From NCBI GenBank assembly GCA_005778035.1, contig SXKT01000047.1, forward strand, positions 1 to 33,063: a stretch of 33,063 bases of DNA. The letters are read 5' to 3'. The notes under the pieces are model-generated. The model searched no databases. It saw nothing but the letters and a program-made list of their open reading frames with translations, and was not told where the DNA came from. A program made the translations under genes and the position numbers. This stretch comes from Chloroflexota bacterium. GTDB taxonomy: Bacteria > Chloroflexota > Anaerolineae > Anaerolineales > Villigracilaceae. Every line of letters starts with the position of its first letter. Positions within the stretch are counted from its first letter, which is position 1. Of this stretch, positions 18,386 through 27,559 are shown piece by piece.

Positions 18386-19409
18386 AACTTGTATGTGTTA
18401 GCACACGTAAGGCCCGCAGGGTAACATATTTGTTGGGTTTTTTCTTCTCACCAAAATCACACCAGCTTTTGCCTGGGTAATCAAATTCCAAATTCCAACA
18501 GCCATCCGCATTTTGCTTTTGCCTGATCACATCCAACGTGTTGGCCAATCGGGGGTCTGCCCCAGCCCCACAATCTTGCACAGCCTGTACCAATTGCAAC
18601 AGGTCGGTGATATAAAACACCGGAAAACCAAACTTCCACCAATTCCTGCTTGGCTTTTGATCATTGTTGGTCGGGTATTTTGCCAAAGAAGGATCTATTC
18701 CCAATAAAAGATCCAGGCCTTTCTTTTTCGCTTTTTCAGTTTGTTCCGTTTGCAAGCGTGCCGGTAACGAACCCAAAGCCAACATCACCTTCACCGCACC
18801 CCAGGCACATGGTTGCCATTGATTTACCCCACACTGAAAATCTGGGCCGCTTTTGTAAGCATAGTACCGTATGGTTGAAGTCCGGTCTTCCTTGGGAGCA
18901 ATACCTTCGCCAGTTTGCGATCTGGCAAGCCAATCAATTGCTTTGGCAAGCCTTTCGTCCTCATAACCGAGTTGCATCAACGCCCAGATCAGGTTACCTT
19001 GCAGGCAGTCCACTGTGCCAGCTGGGCTGCCGAGGGATTGGGTAGAGAATTGCCCGGCAATAGCCATGTGGTCCACCAAATAATTGCACCCGATCTTTAT
19101 CCGTTCATCCGCTTGAATTTTTGCACCCAGTTGGCCAAGCAGGATCAAAGCCCACACGGTAGAACGATACTTGGGATTGTAACCAGCTCCTGGCCGAACC
19201 CAATACCCCTCTGGTTGCATCGCGTCCAAGATATTGGATATCGGTCCTTGTCGGTGGGCTTGGTGCATGCTTTCCAAATATTCCGGGTCATCAGCGCTAC
19301 GGCCCAGTAAATATCGCAATGCCATCGCCCTCACATCAGGGTCTTTTTTTTCCAACAACCACGCAATCGTATCCATCGTCAGAGATATGTCTTTTTCCAT
19401 TCCAGCCAC
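18384..19409 (-). CDS. Alpha-alpha toroid (prenyltransferase/squalene-oxidase-repeat-like) protein
   Basis: Repeats such as AIDWLARSQTGEGIA and DVIRQKQNADGCWNLEF resembling QW repeats; no clear cyclase DxDD motif. Confidence 0.6.
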   Translation of the reverse strand: MAGMEKDISLTMDTIAWLLEKKDPDVRAMALRYLLGRSADDPEYLESMHQAHRQGPISNILDAMQPEGYWVRPGAGYNPKYRSTVWALILLGQLGAKIQADERIKIGCNYLVDHMAIAGQFSTQSLGSPAGTVDCLQGNLIWALMQLGYEDERLAKAIDWLARSQTGEGIAPKEDRTSTIRYYAYKSGPDFQCGVNQWQPCAWGAVKVMLALGSLPARLQTEQTEKAKKKGLDLLLGIDPSLAKYPTNNDQKPSRNWWKFGFPVFYITDLLQLVQAVQDCGAGADPRLANTLDVIRQKQNADGCWNLEFDYPGKSWCDFGEKKKPNKYVTLRALRVLTHTS

Positions 19410-19463
19410 CTTGGGAAATCCAAATTTCTAAACTTTGAGAAAACTCCCCAACTTGTCATCGCG

Positions 19464-19913
19464 TCAAGCAGACCTTTTTTCCAGCCGTTGGCGCAGTTCC
19501 CATAACGCGGTCTTGTCTCCATCGTAACGCATCAGGGAGATTGCCTGGTCGTACGAAAACCAACCAAATTCAGTATGTTCATGTGATATTGCGATCAACT
19601 CATCTGCCTGTATGCCAAAGGAATACTGGGGGATCACGAACACATCCTCACCCCAACTGGCCTTTGCGGAAAAAATTTCCGCCGGTATGGATTCAACTGA
19701 ATCCAACGTGATGAGTGTAGCGGATGCCGAGATCCCCGCCTCCTCCGCGGTCTCTCGTCTGGCTGCCTCCAAGGGGGTTTCATCATCCTCCCCACCGCCG
19801 GCCACGCCCTGCCATAATTGATTATCCACCCTCTTAAACAGACAAAATTCAAGCGCCCCGTTTGTAGAACGACGGTAGGGGAAGACCAGAACCTGGAATT
19901 TTGCCCTGGCCAT
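19464..19913 (-). CDS. Nudix hydrolase
   Basis: Nudix box GGGEDDETPLEAARRETAEEAGI. Confidence 0.9.
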   Translation of the reverse strand: MARAKFQVLVFPYRRSTNGALEFCLFKRVDNQLWQGVAGGGEDDETPLEAARRETAEEAGISASATLITLDSVESIPAEIFSAKASWGEDVFVIPQYSFGIQADELIAISHEHTEFGWFSYDQAISLMRYDGDKTALWELRQRLEKRSA

Positions 19914-20383
19914 TATGGCCCCTTATGTAACCAGCACAAGGCTTGCCGGATCTCGCCCAGATGATAAGCGGAATGCGCTATCACAGCCATTGCCATCCCG
20001 AACTGGTCTGCGGATGTGTATTGGACGTTATGGACCAGTACCTGTTTGATCGTAGCGTACTCGTATTGTAAAGATTGCTTAATTTCCAGCCATTCCTCCT
20101 CGCTCACGGAGGCAGTGCTCCGCCAAACCTCAGCCCAATCTGCTTTTTGCGGCTCCGGATTGGTAATCGCTTCCTGCAACACCTGAAGATAATACACCAC
20201 ATGTTTTACCTGCGCAGCCAGCGTGGCGCACCTTCCTCCAACAGGTATGGAAGCTTCGGCCGCGCTGATACTAACGAGTGTTTCAAACAAGCTGGTATCG
20301 CGGTCCAGACAGTACCCGTGCACTTTCTCAAAAAATTCCTCCAAAAGATCATTCAGGCTGGCTGTAAAATGGCTTTGCTCCAT
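19913..20383 (-). CDS. DinB-like four-helix-bundle protein
   Basis: ORF 19913..20428; likely start MEQSHFTASLNDLLEEFFEKVHGY at 20383; C-terminal AHSAYHLGEIRQAL motif. Confidence 0.6.
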   Translation of the reverse strand: MEQSHFTASLNDLLEEFFEKVHGYCLDRDTSLFETLVSISAAEASIPVGGRCATLAAQVKHVVYYLQVLQEAITNPEPQKADWAEVWRSTASVSEEEWLEIKQSLQYEYATIKQVLVHNVQYTSADQFGMAMAVIAHSAYHLGEIRQALCWLHKGP

Positions 20384-20384
20384 C

Positions 20385-20624
20385 CTAATTATCCTTATTA
20401 AGCCATTTTGCCAACCACTCCATCCCATTGAGGAAAAAGAAGATCAGCAGCATAGGGATCAACATTCCGAGCAAACATAATAACCCCATGACCGCCGCAC
20501 CCCAGCCATAGATCCAGGCGATCAGGCTTAGGCCAACAATAAACAAGATCGCGATCGAGCCTGCAATCAGCCGGAAAGTAGTGTGTTCTGTATATTTTCG
20601 TAGGTCCATAATCTCCTCATTCAA
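20385..20624 (-). CDS. Small membrane protein
   Basis: 79 aa with two hydrophobic helices, separated by 1 bp from the next gene. Confidence 0.55.
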   Translation of the reverse strand: MNEEIMDLRKYTEHTTFRLIAGSIAILFIVGLSLIAWIYGWGAAVMGLLCLLGMLIPMLLIFFFLNGMEWLAKWLNKDN

Positions 20625-20650
20625 ACTACATCATACCCTTGTTCGATCAA

Positions 20651-20692
20651 TTAAACACACACTGGGATGGCACAGGGTCATCCCAGTGTGTG
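20651..20692 (-). terminator. Strong hairpin / terminator after the hydrogenase operon
   Basis: 14-bp perfect stem CACACACTGGGATG-(9 nt)-CATCCCAGTGTGTG followed on the minus strand by TTTAATT. Confidence 0.75.
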
Positions 20693-20707
20693 CTACCTTA
20701 GCAAATA

Positions 20708-22471
20708 TTATTGTGGCTGATATTCAGGGCAGACTTCCTCTTCCAATAGCCCTTGTACATGCAGTACTTCATGGGCTTTATGGCTACCTGCCTCTCCCAA
20801 AAAGCTTGTATATAATTCCTGAACCGACGGGTTCAGGTGCGATTTCCGTATCGTTGTTCCCCGGTCCAAATGATACAAACCGCGTACCCGTTGCTCAATG
20901 ATCTCGTCCCGTTCTTCCGAATAGGGTTGCCCGCCGCCATTTACACAGCCACCGGGGCATGCCATGATCTCAATGATGTCGAATTTTTCTTCACCGCTCT
21001 CGATCTTCTCCAATACCTTTCGGGTATTCCCCAACCCCGATACGGCAGCTACGCGCACCGTCCTGCCTTCCAGATCGATCTCAGTCTCGCGGATGCCTGC
21101 CAACCCACGTACAGCGGTAAAGTTCACATCCACCAACTCCTTGCCGGTCACTTTTTCATACACAGTCCGCAGGGCTGCTTCCAGAACTCCGCCAGTGCCA
21201 CCAAAGATCACCCCTGCCCCTGTACTGCGGCCAAGCGGGTCATCAAACTCCTCATCCGGCAAATGGCGCAGGTCCATGCTGCCTTCCTTGATCATTTTTG
21301 CCAGTTCGCGTGTGGTTAGCACCAGGTCCACATCCCTAATACCATAGGTCTGTTCCGCGGGCAAGGCGGCTTCGTATTTTTTTGCGATACAAGGCATTAC
21401 CGAGACCACCACAACATCTTGCGGATCGTACCCCATTTTTTGGGCATAATACGTCTTGATCACTGCGCCGGTCATTTGCTGCGGGCTTTTACAAGTGGAT
21501 GCCATATAGTCCAAATTCGGGAAATGGTACTTGAGGAAGTTGATCCAGCCTGGGCAGCACGAGGTCAGGATCGGCAAATGCTCTTTGCGTTCCAAGCGCT
21601 CTACGATCTCCTTGCCTTCTTCCACCACTGTCAGGTCCGCGCCAAAGGTTGTATCAAACACGGCGTCAAAGCCCAAGCGGCGCAAGGCCGCCACCATTTT
21701 TCCCGTCACAGGTTGGCCTGGCGGCATTCCAAATTCCTCACCAATGGCTACCCTAACCGCCGGAGCTACCTGAACGATCACCTTCTTTTTGGGGTTGAAC
21801 AAGGCTGCCCATGTGTCTTGAATATAACCGACACCGGTAAGCGCCGCGGTAGGGCAAACACTTACGCATTGCCCGCAATACACACAATTGCTTTCAGCCA
21901 ACGGCATTTTCTCTGCGGGGGTTACCACGGTGTGGAACCCGCGGCCAAAAGCGGTTAGCGCTCCTACGGTCTGAACAGTGTTGCACATGGTCTCGCAACG
22001 ACGACACATGATGCACTTGTTAGGATCCCGTTTGAGCGCGGAACTGGTCTTGTCGATCGGGTGGCTGGAGCGTTCACCGGTATACCGCTGGGTGTTGATG
22101 CCAAACTCCCAAACCAGTTTTTGCAACTCGCAATCGGTAGATTTGGCGCAAACAAGACACTCAAATGGATGGTTCGAAATGATCAATTCCAAATTCTTGC
22201 GCCGAGATGCCAAGACCCGCTTGCTGTTGGTGGTCACTTTCATCCCCTCAAAAACCGGGGTAGCGCAAGATGGAGCCAGATTATGTTTGCCTTCAACTTC
22301 CACTACGCATATGCGGCAACTGGCCACTTGGTTTAAATATTTCGATTTTTCCAATTTTAGGTAGCACAAAGTCGGAATATCGAGATGCACCTTTTGGGCT
22401 GCTTCCAGGATGGTTGTCCCTTCAGGGACGCTTACGTGGTTTCCATCGATGGTGAGGTTGATCATATCCAT
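20708..22471 (-). CDS. hydA: [FeFe]-hydrogenase catalytic subunit (HydA/HndD-like, trimeric NAD-linked type)
   Basis: H-cluster motifs TSCCPGW, MPCIAKKYE, EIMACPGGCVNGGGQP; N-terminal 2Fe-2S, His-Cys3 and 2x4Fe-4S domains. Confidence 0.96.
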   Translation of the reverse strand: MDMINLTIDGNHVSVPEGTTILEAAQKVHLDIPTLCYLKLEKSKYLNQVASCRICVVEVEGKHNLAPSCATPVFEGMKVTTNSKRVLASRRKNLELIISNHPFECLVCAKSTDCELQKLVWEFGINTQRYTGERSSHPIDKTSSALKRDPNKCIMCRRCETMCNTVQTVGALTAFGRGFHTVVTPAEKMPLAESNCVYCGQCVSVCPTAALTGVGYIQDTWAALFNPKKKVIVQVAPAVRVAIGEEFGMPPGQPVTGKMVAALRRLGFDAVFDTTFGADLTVVEEGKEIVERLERKEHLPILTSCCPGWINFLKYHFPNLDYMASTCKSPQQMTGAVIKTYYAQKMGYDPQDVVVVSVMPCIAKKYEAALPAEQTYGIRDVDLVLTTRELAKMIKEGSMDLRHLPDEEFDDPLGRSTGAGVIFGGTGGVLEAALRTVYEKVTGKELVDVNFTAVRGLAGIRETEIDLEGRTVRVAAVSGLGNTRKVLEKIESGEEKFDIIEIMACPGGCVNGGGQPYSEERDEIIEQRVRGLYHLDRGTTIRKSHLNPSVQELYTSFLGEAGSHKAHEVLHVQGLLEEEVCPEYQPQ

Positions 22472-22476
22472 ACTCC

Positions 22477-24369
22477 TTAGTTTCTCGATACCGCGGCAAA
22501 TTTACAACGGCTTAGGCATGCACCGCATTTTATACAACGTGCTTGGTCGATCAAGTGCACTTGTTTGACAGACCCGGAAATACAACCGACCGGGCAACCC
22601 CTTGCGCAAGATGTACAACCGATACATTTTTCAGCAATGATCTCGTAGTGCATCAGTTTTTGGCAGGTGCCGGCCGGGCAATGCTTCTCAAACACATGGG
22701 CTTCATATTCAGCCATAAAGTACTTCATCGTACTTAGCACCGGGTTTGGCGCAGTTTGGCCAAGACCACATAGCGAGGTATCCATGATCGTTTCTGCCAG
22801 GCTGCGCAACTCATGCAAGTCCATGGCTGTTCCACGGCCTTCGGTGATGTTGGTCAGAATCTCGAACATGCGTTTATTGCCAATTCGGCAAGGCGCGCAA
22901 CGGCCGCAAGATTCTTCAACGATGAATTCGAGATAGAACCTGGCCAAGTTCACCATGCAATCCTGGTCACTCATAATGATCATGCCACCTGACCCCATCA
23001 TCGAACCGATCGCTGATAGCGATTCGTAATCAATAGGCGTATCGAGGTACTGCTCTGGGATACACCCGCCCGATGGGCCGCCGGTTTGCGCAGCTTTAAA
23101 TTTAGCGCCGCCTTTGATGCCACCGCCAATGTCGTAGATGATCTCCCGCAAGGTAGTGCCCATTGGCACTTCCACCAACCCTACATTATTGATCTTGCCT
23201 GCCAAGGCGAAAACCTTGGTACCTTTGCTGGTTTCGGTACCGATGCTACTGAACCAATCGGCGCCTTTTTGGTAAACCACCGGCACATTGGCCAGGGTTT
23301 CCACATTATTCACGGAAGTTGGCTTTCCCCATAAACCACTCTCCGCCGGGAAAGGCGGCTTGGTACCAGGCTCGCCCCTCAGCCCTTGCAAGGAGTGGAT
23401 CAATGCGGTCTCTTCACCGCAAACAAACGCGCCGGCTCCCAATCTGATCGATATATCAAAATTGAATCCGGAACCCAATATATTCTTCCCTAACAAACCC
23501 GCGGCTCTCGCCTGGTCAATAGCGATCTGTAATCTTGATACAGCCAATGGGTACTCCGCCCGTATATACACGTATCCTTGGGTTGCCCCAATTGCGTACC
23601 CAGCAATGGCCATGCCTTCCAATACGCTGTGGCTATCCCCTTCCATGATCGATCGATCCATAAAAGCGCCGGGGTCGCCTTCATCGGCATTGCAGATGAT
23701 GAATTTTTCCTCACTGGTGCTTTTGCTGGCATATTCCCATTTACGGCCGGTCGAAAATCCCGCCCCTCCTCGGCCTCGCAAGCCAGACTTTTTCATTTCC
23801 TCGATCACTTCCTTGGGCGACATTCCACCGACAACCTTCGCCAAGGATTGGTACCCTCCGGTTGCAAGATATTCTTCGATCTTTTCAGGGTTGATCAAGC
23901 CACAATTGCGCAAAGCAACCCGTTGTTGCAGTTTGTAAAAAGAGATGTCATCGGCGGACTCGATCTTTTGTTTAAGTTTTGGGTCCTCGTAGAGCAATCG
24001 CCGCACTTTTTCGCCATTGAGAATATGCGAATCAAAGATCTCGGGAACATCGGCTACCTTTACTGAAACGTAGAAGACATTTTCCGGATAAATTTTGATG
24101 ATCGGACCTTTTTCACAAAAGCCAAAACAGCCGCTTATGGATGCGGATATCCTTTCATCCATTCCGTTTTCCTTGATCAAGCGCTTGAACTCATGGACGA
24201 TCTGCTTGCTTTCCGACGCCTGGCACCCTGTGCCTCCACAAACCAGGATCATTCGCTCTTGTGGGCCACCTCTTTTTCCTGATCGCAGGTCCAATAAGCT
24301 CTTTGTTTCTTCGTACGCATCCAATAATTGGATCGGGCTTGTGATCTCAAGCATGGGAAACCTCCTCAA
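22477..24369 (-). CDS. hydB: NuoF-like hydrogenase subunit (HydB/HndC-like)
   Basis: KSGLRGRGGAGFSTGRKW, NADEGDPGAFMDRS, GAGAFVCGEETALIHSLQG, CGRCAPCRIG; C-terminal 2x[4Fe-4S] ferredoxin domain. Start may be 24354. Confidence 0.95.
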   Translation of the reverse strand: MRRFPMLEITSPIQLLDAYEETKSLLDLRSGKRGGPQERMILVCGGTGCQASESKQIVHEFKRLIKENGMDERISASISGCFGFCEKGPIIKIYPENVFYVSVKVADVPEIFDSHILNGEKVRRLLYEDPKLKQKIESADDISFYKLQQRVALRNCGLINPEKIEEYLATGGYQSLAKVVGGMSPKEVIEEMKKSGLRGRGGAGFSTGRKWEYASKSTSEEKFIICNADEGDPGAFMDRSIMEGDSHSVLEGMAIAGYAIGATQGYVYIRAEYPLAVSRLQIAIDQARAAGLLGKNILGSGFNFDISIRLGAGAFVCGEETALIHSLQGLRGEPGTKPPFPAESGLWGKPTSVNNVETLANVPVVYQKGADWFSSIGTETSKGTKVFALAGKINNVGLVEVPMGTTLREIIYDIGGGIKGGAKFKAAQTGGPSGGCIPEQYLDTPIDYESLSAIGSMMGSGGMIIMSDQDCMVNLARFYLEFIVEESCGRCAPCRIGNKRMFEILTNITEGRGTAMDLHELRSLAETIMDTSLCGLGQTAPNPVLSTMKYFMAEYEAHVFEKHCPAGTCQKLMHYEIIAEKCIGCTSCARGCPVGCISGSVKQVHLIDQARCIKCGACLSRCKFAAVSRN

Positions 24370-24898
24370 CTTCCAGGTCTTCCGTTAGGAAGCGTTCAAT
24401 GATTTCTCTTACCTGGCTGACCTTCACTTTTCCATACACTTTGCTATTGATGGTGACCACCGGCGCCAAACCACATGCCCCCACGCAACGCAAACTTTCA
24501 ATCGAGAACTTGCCATCTGCCGATACCTGCCCGGCTTTGATCTCGAGGATGCGCTCGAATTCGGCCAGGATCTGGTCTGCGCCATTGACATAGCACGCGG
24601 TTCCAAGGCAAACATTCACCTGGATCTTCCCCTTTGGCGTAACCGTAAAAAAGTTGTAAAAACTGATCACTCCTGAAACATCGGCATGCGAAATACCGTA
24701 GCGGTCCGCAATGAACAACTGAACTTCCTCAGGCAAGTAACCGAAGATCATTTGGGCACGGTGCAAGGTCATGATGAGCGTATCCTTCCGGCGAGGGTTG
24801 CGCTGGTCGATCTGGAGAGAGTCAAGGTACTCCCCCAGTTCCTGGAATTGCTTGCTGTGCTCCTGATAACTTTCACAATGTTTTAGCGTCTTCTTCAT
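24347..24898 (-). CDS. hydC: NuoE-like hydrogenase subunit (HydC/HndA-like)
   Basis: GVISFYNFFTVTPKGKIQVNVCLGTACYVNGADQIL...RCVGACGLAPVV; start MKKTLKHCESYQEH at 24898. Confidence 0.93.
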   Translation of the reverse strand: MKKTLKHCESYQEHSKQFQELGEYLDSLQIDQRNPRRKDTLIMTLHRAQMIFGYLPEEVQLFIADRYGISHADVSGVISFYNFFTVTPKGKIQVNVCLGTACYVNGADQILAEFERILEIKAGQVSADGKFSIESLRCVGACGLAPVVTINSKVYGKVKVSQVREIIERFLTEDLEVEEVSHA

Positions 24899-24934
24899 GA
24901 TCTCTCCTGTACATCCTTGGCTTTGCGCCAATGT

Positions 24935-25612
24935 TTATTGCAATGTGTTTTCATCCCGAAAGAACCATGCTGGTTCTTCTATCAGGCGGGCGTTTTGCTG
25001 TGCCAACAGCGGCTCGGTAAAGTACAAAACCCGTTTCGCGAGCAAATTCACTTCCGCCGGTAAATGGGTGATCAGCAATAGCGCCATTTCCGGGTCGGCA
25101 GCCAGCAAATGCCGTGCCATTTTTGCCTTTGTTTTCATGTCGATCGACTGAAACGGCTCATCCAGGATCAACAGCTGCGGGCGCTGAATGATCGCGCGGA
25201 TAAAACTTACCTTTTGTTTCATGCCGCCCGAAAGCTGATAAGGATAAAGATCGCCGGTGCCTGCCATATTGGATACTTCCAACCACTCCCGCATCCATTC
25301 GGCTGCAACAGCACCACCATCAATGCCTTGCGCCTGAAATGGCAAGAGGATATTTTGGCGGACGGTAAGGAATGGGAATAATCTTGGCTCTTGGAATTGG
25401 GTTGAAATTCTGTCTGTATGGATCGAAACCGAGCCGGTCGTTGGCAACTCAAGGCCGCTTAATATCCTAACAAGGGTAGATTTCCCAGCGCCAGATGGGG
25501 CAAAGATCGCGGTCCGGTCCGATACGTTAAGTGTTATGTTCAACCCACTGATCACAGCTTGCCCTGCGATCTCCTTTACCAACGATTCAACACACAACAA
25601 AGGTTTGTCCAT
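24935..25612 (-). CDS. NitT/TauT-type ABC transporter ATP-binding protein
   Basis: FAPSGAGKSTLVRILSG, LSGGMKQKVSFIRAII, LLILDEPFQSID. Confidence 0.88.
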   Translation of the reverse strand: MDKPLLCVESLVKEIAGQAVISGLNITLNVSDRTAIFAPSGAGKSTLVRILSGLELPTTGSVSIHTDRISTQFQEPRLFPFLTVRQNILLPFQAQGIDGGAVAAEWMREWLEVSNMAGTGDLYPYQLSGGMKQKVSFIRAIIQRPQLLILDEPFQSIDMKTKAKMARHLLAADPEMALLLITHLPAEVNLLAKRVLYFTEPLLAQQNARLIEEPAWFFRDENTLQ

Positions 25613-25614
25613 CT

Positions 25615-26376
25615 TTATCCTGTGAATGAATATTTCTTAAAGATCGTGGCAAATACCAAGGTGTTCGCTGCCTGTGCCACAAGTGAAAATGCCAGTAACA
25701 CAAACAAATAAAAGAAAACCTCTCGCATATTCAGGGTGATCTGGGCTCGATTCAACAAGTAGCCGATCCCGTCTTGGGCACCAATGAACTCTCCCAACAC
25801 CACGATCTTGGACGCCAGGCTTATGCCCAGGCTAATATTCGCCTGCAAGGTTGGCACCAAAGCTGGAAGGTAGATGAAACGCAAGGTTGCCATGCGGGTG
25901 GCATGAACGGAAAGCAGGTACTGAGCCAGCAATGTGTCGGCATTATCCAACCCGCGAACAGTATTGATCACAATGGTAGGAAGCACCAATGCGGCGACCA
26001 GAAGGATCGGCGCCATACTCCCCAATCCGAACAGCAACAGGAAGATGACCCCCAATACCGTACCTGGGATGACTTGTAAGGAAACCATCAGGGAATTGGC
26101 GATGTTTTGAATGCCAAGCCAGTAAGCCGAAATGCCGATCAATGTGCCCATAACCAGCGCCGCCCCAAAGCCGATGACCAATCTGAACATCGTAAGCAAT
26201 GCCTGGGTCGCAAAACTGCTTGGCAGGTACTCTGCCAGGCTCGCAAACGTCTCTGTAGGGGATGGCAGGATATAAGCAGGGTACACAGTGGAGGCTGCAG
26301 CCCAGATCGCCAATACCAGGCCAAACCCCAACAATTCAGTTCGCAGCGGAGTAGAAAAAGCCTTCTGTCGTTTCAT
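25615..26376 (-). CDS. NitT/TauT-type ABC transporter permease
   Basis: SsuC/TauC-like multi-helix protein; LGISLASKIVVLGEFIGAQDGIGYLL. Confidence 0.85.
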   Translation of the reverse strand: MKRQKAFSTPLRTELLGFGLVLAIWAAASTVYPAYILPSPTETFASLAEYLPSSFATQALLTMFRLVIGFGAALVMGTLIGISAYWLGIQNIANSLMVSLQVIPGTVLGVIFLLLFGLGSMAPILLVAALVLPTIVINTVRGLDNADTLLAQYLLSVHATRMATLRFIYLPALVPTLQANISLGISLASKIVVLGEFIGAQDGIGYLLNRAQITLNMREVFFYLFVLLAFSLVAQAANTLVFATIFKKYSFTG

Positions 26377-27328
26377 CCAATTCCTTGCCGATCACCTGGT
26401 AATACATCTGAACACCATTTTTCATTGCCTCACCAGTGAGTAACTGATAACGGGTACGGCCCAATGCGGATACCATTATTGGCGCGGGGATCTTGAAGTG
26501 TTCGATCACAGCGTCCACCGCCGATTCAGGATCACCTTGTACCTGCTCGATGGACCCTGACAGATAAATACTGAACTGGTCTACAATATCGTGATGGTCT
26601 GCGGCCCACTGGCTGTTGGCAAAGCTGCCGACCTGCGGATAGCCCTGCGCGGCCGGGTTATTACGATTCCACTCATCATAAAGATCCAGTGAGACAGAGA
26701 TTCCCGGCTGGCCTTCCAGCAAGGAGACCATTGGTTCCGGCAAAATCACAGCCGCCGCTTTTCCTTCCTTGAGCAATGCGATCGAGGCATCAAACGGCGA
26801 ATACACCGGTGCTATATCCTTTTTCCAAGCCAATCCTTCTTGCCGCACCAAATAAGCTGCCACTTCTTCGATCGGGGATCCTTCAAATGGCACATACACC
26901 TGCTGGCCTATAAGGTCTGCCCACGTATTGACAGTGATGCCACTGGTAACAAGGTAAGAAAGGCCGGTAACATACGTGTTCACCAGCGTGATGGGCGCTT
27001 GGTTCTTGTGCAGGTCCAACCCCACCGACAAACCCGTAACCAATATTTGGGCATCTCCCCGCAAGAAAACAGTGTTAGCCTGAGCCTGGTTGGTGTACAA
27101 CACCAGCTCAACATTTTGCATTTTCGCCGCCGCCAAGATCACCGGCACCGACGACGTGGATGCCGGAGCGTAGATCACGACTTTTTCAGGGGCAACGGCC
27201 TTTTCCTCAGTGGCAGCCGACAAAGTACCGAACTCACTTTCGGAATTCGCAATCGGTGTCACCGCGCCACAGCCAGCCAAAAGGATCATCAAACATAAAA
27301 CAAAGATAGTTCTTGCTGTTTTTCTCAT
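26336..27328 (-). CDS. ABC transporter substrate-binding lipoprotein (NMT1/SsuA-like)
   Basis: Lipobox LMILLAGCG; GSPIEEVAAYLVRQEGL, ALLKEGKAAAVILPEP; overlaps the permease gene by 41 bp. Confidence 0.85.
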   Translation of the reverse strand: MRKTARTIFVLCLMILLAGCGAVTPIANSESEFGTLSAATEEKAVAPEKVVIYAPASTSSVPVILAAAKMQNVELVLYTNQAQANTVFLRGDAQILVTGLSVGLDLHKNQAPITLVNTYVTGLSYLVTSGITVNTWADLIGQQVYVPFEGSPIEEVAAYLVRQEGLAWKKDIAPVYSPFDASIALLKEGKAAAVILPEPMVSLLEGQPGISVSLDLYDEWNRNNPAAQGYPQVGSFANSQWAADHHDIVDQFSIYLSGSIEQVQGDPESAVDAVIEHFKIPAPIMVSALGRTRYQLLTGEAMKNGVQMYYQVIGKELDETTEGFFYSAAN

Positions 27329-27366
27329 CTTTCATCTCTCATTAGCCTGTTGAGGCTGTAGTGTAT

Positions 27367-27384
27367 TTGTGAAATATATCACAA
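27367..27384. promoter_or_regulatory. Rex-like / CRP-FNR-like operator TTGTGA-AATATA-TCACAA
   Basis: 18-bp inverted repeat with perfect 6-bp arms, 38 bp upstream of the ABC-hydrogenase unit; TATAAT on the minus strand at 27394-27399. Confidence 0.6.
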
Positions 27385-27450
27385 TCTAACCTAATTATAT
27401 TCCCGACTGACAACCAAACCATCGCCTTAATTGTTCAAATTGGCTTGTAC

Positions 27451-27487
27451 TTAATGTTGAGCAGCCCTCAACATTAATGTTGAGGGC
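27451..27487. promoter_or_regulatory. Overlapping palindromes with three copies of TTAATGTTGAG
   Basis: TTAATGTTGAG-CAGCC-CTCAACATTAA (27451-27477) plus a perfect 24-bp palindrome GCCCTCAACATTAATGTTGAGGGC (27464-27487). Confidence 0.7.
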
Positions 27488-27559
27488 GATTCTGCATCCA
27501 GCATGCTTGCGTGGGTAATTTCAATTTAGAATTGTGATACTCTTAGAAAATAAAACGAG

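Noticed and set aside
23288-23938. 216-aa plus-strand ORF opposite hydB
   Set aside because: Antisense shadow of a conserved NuoF-like gene.
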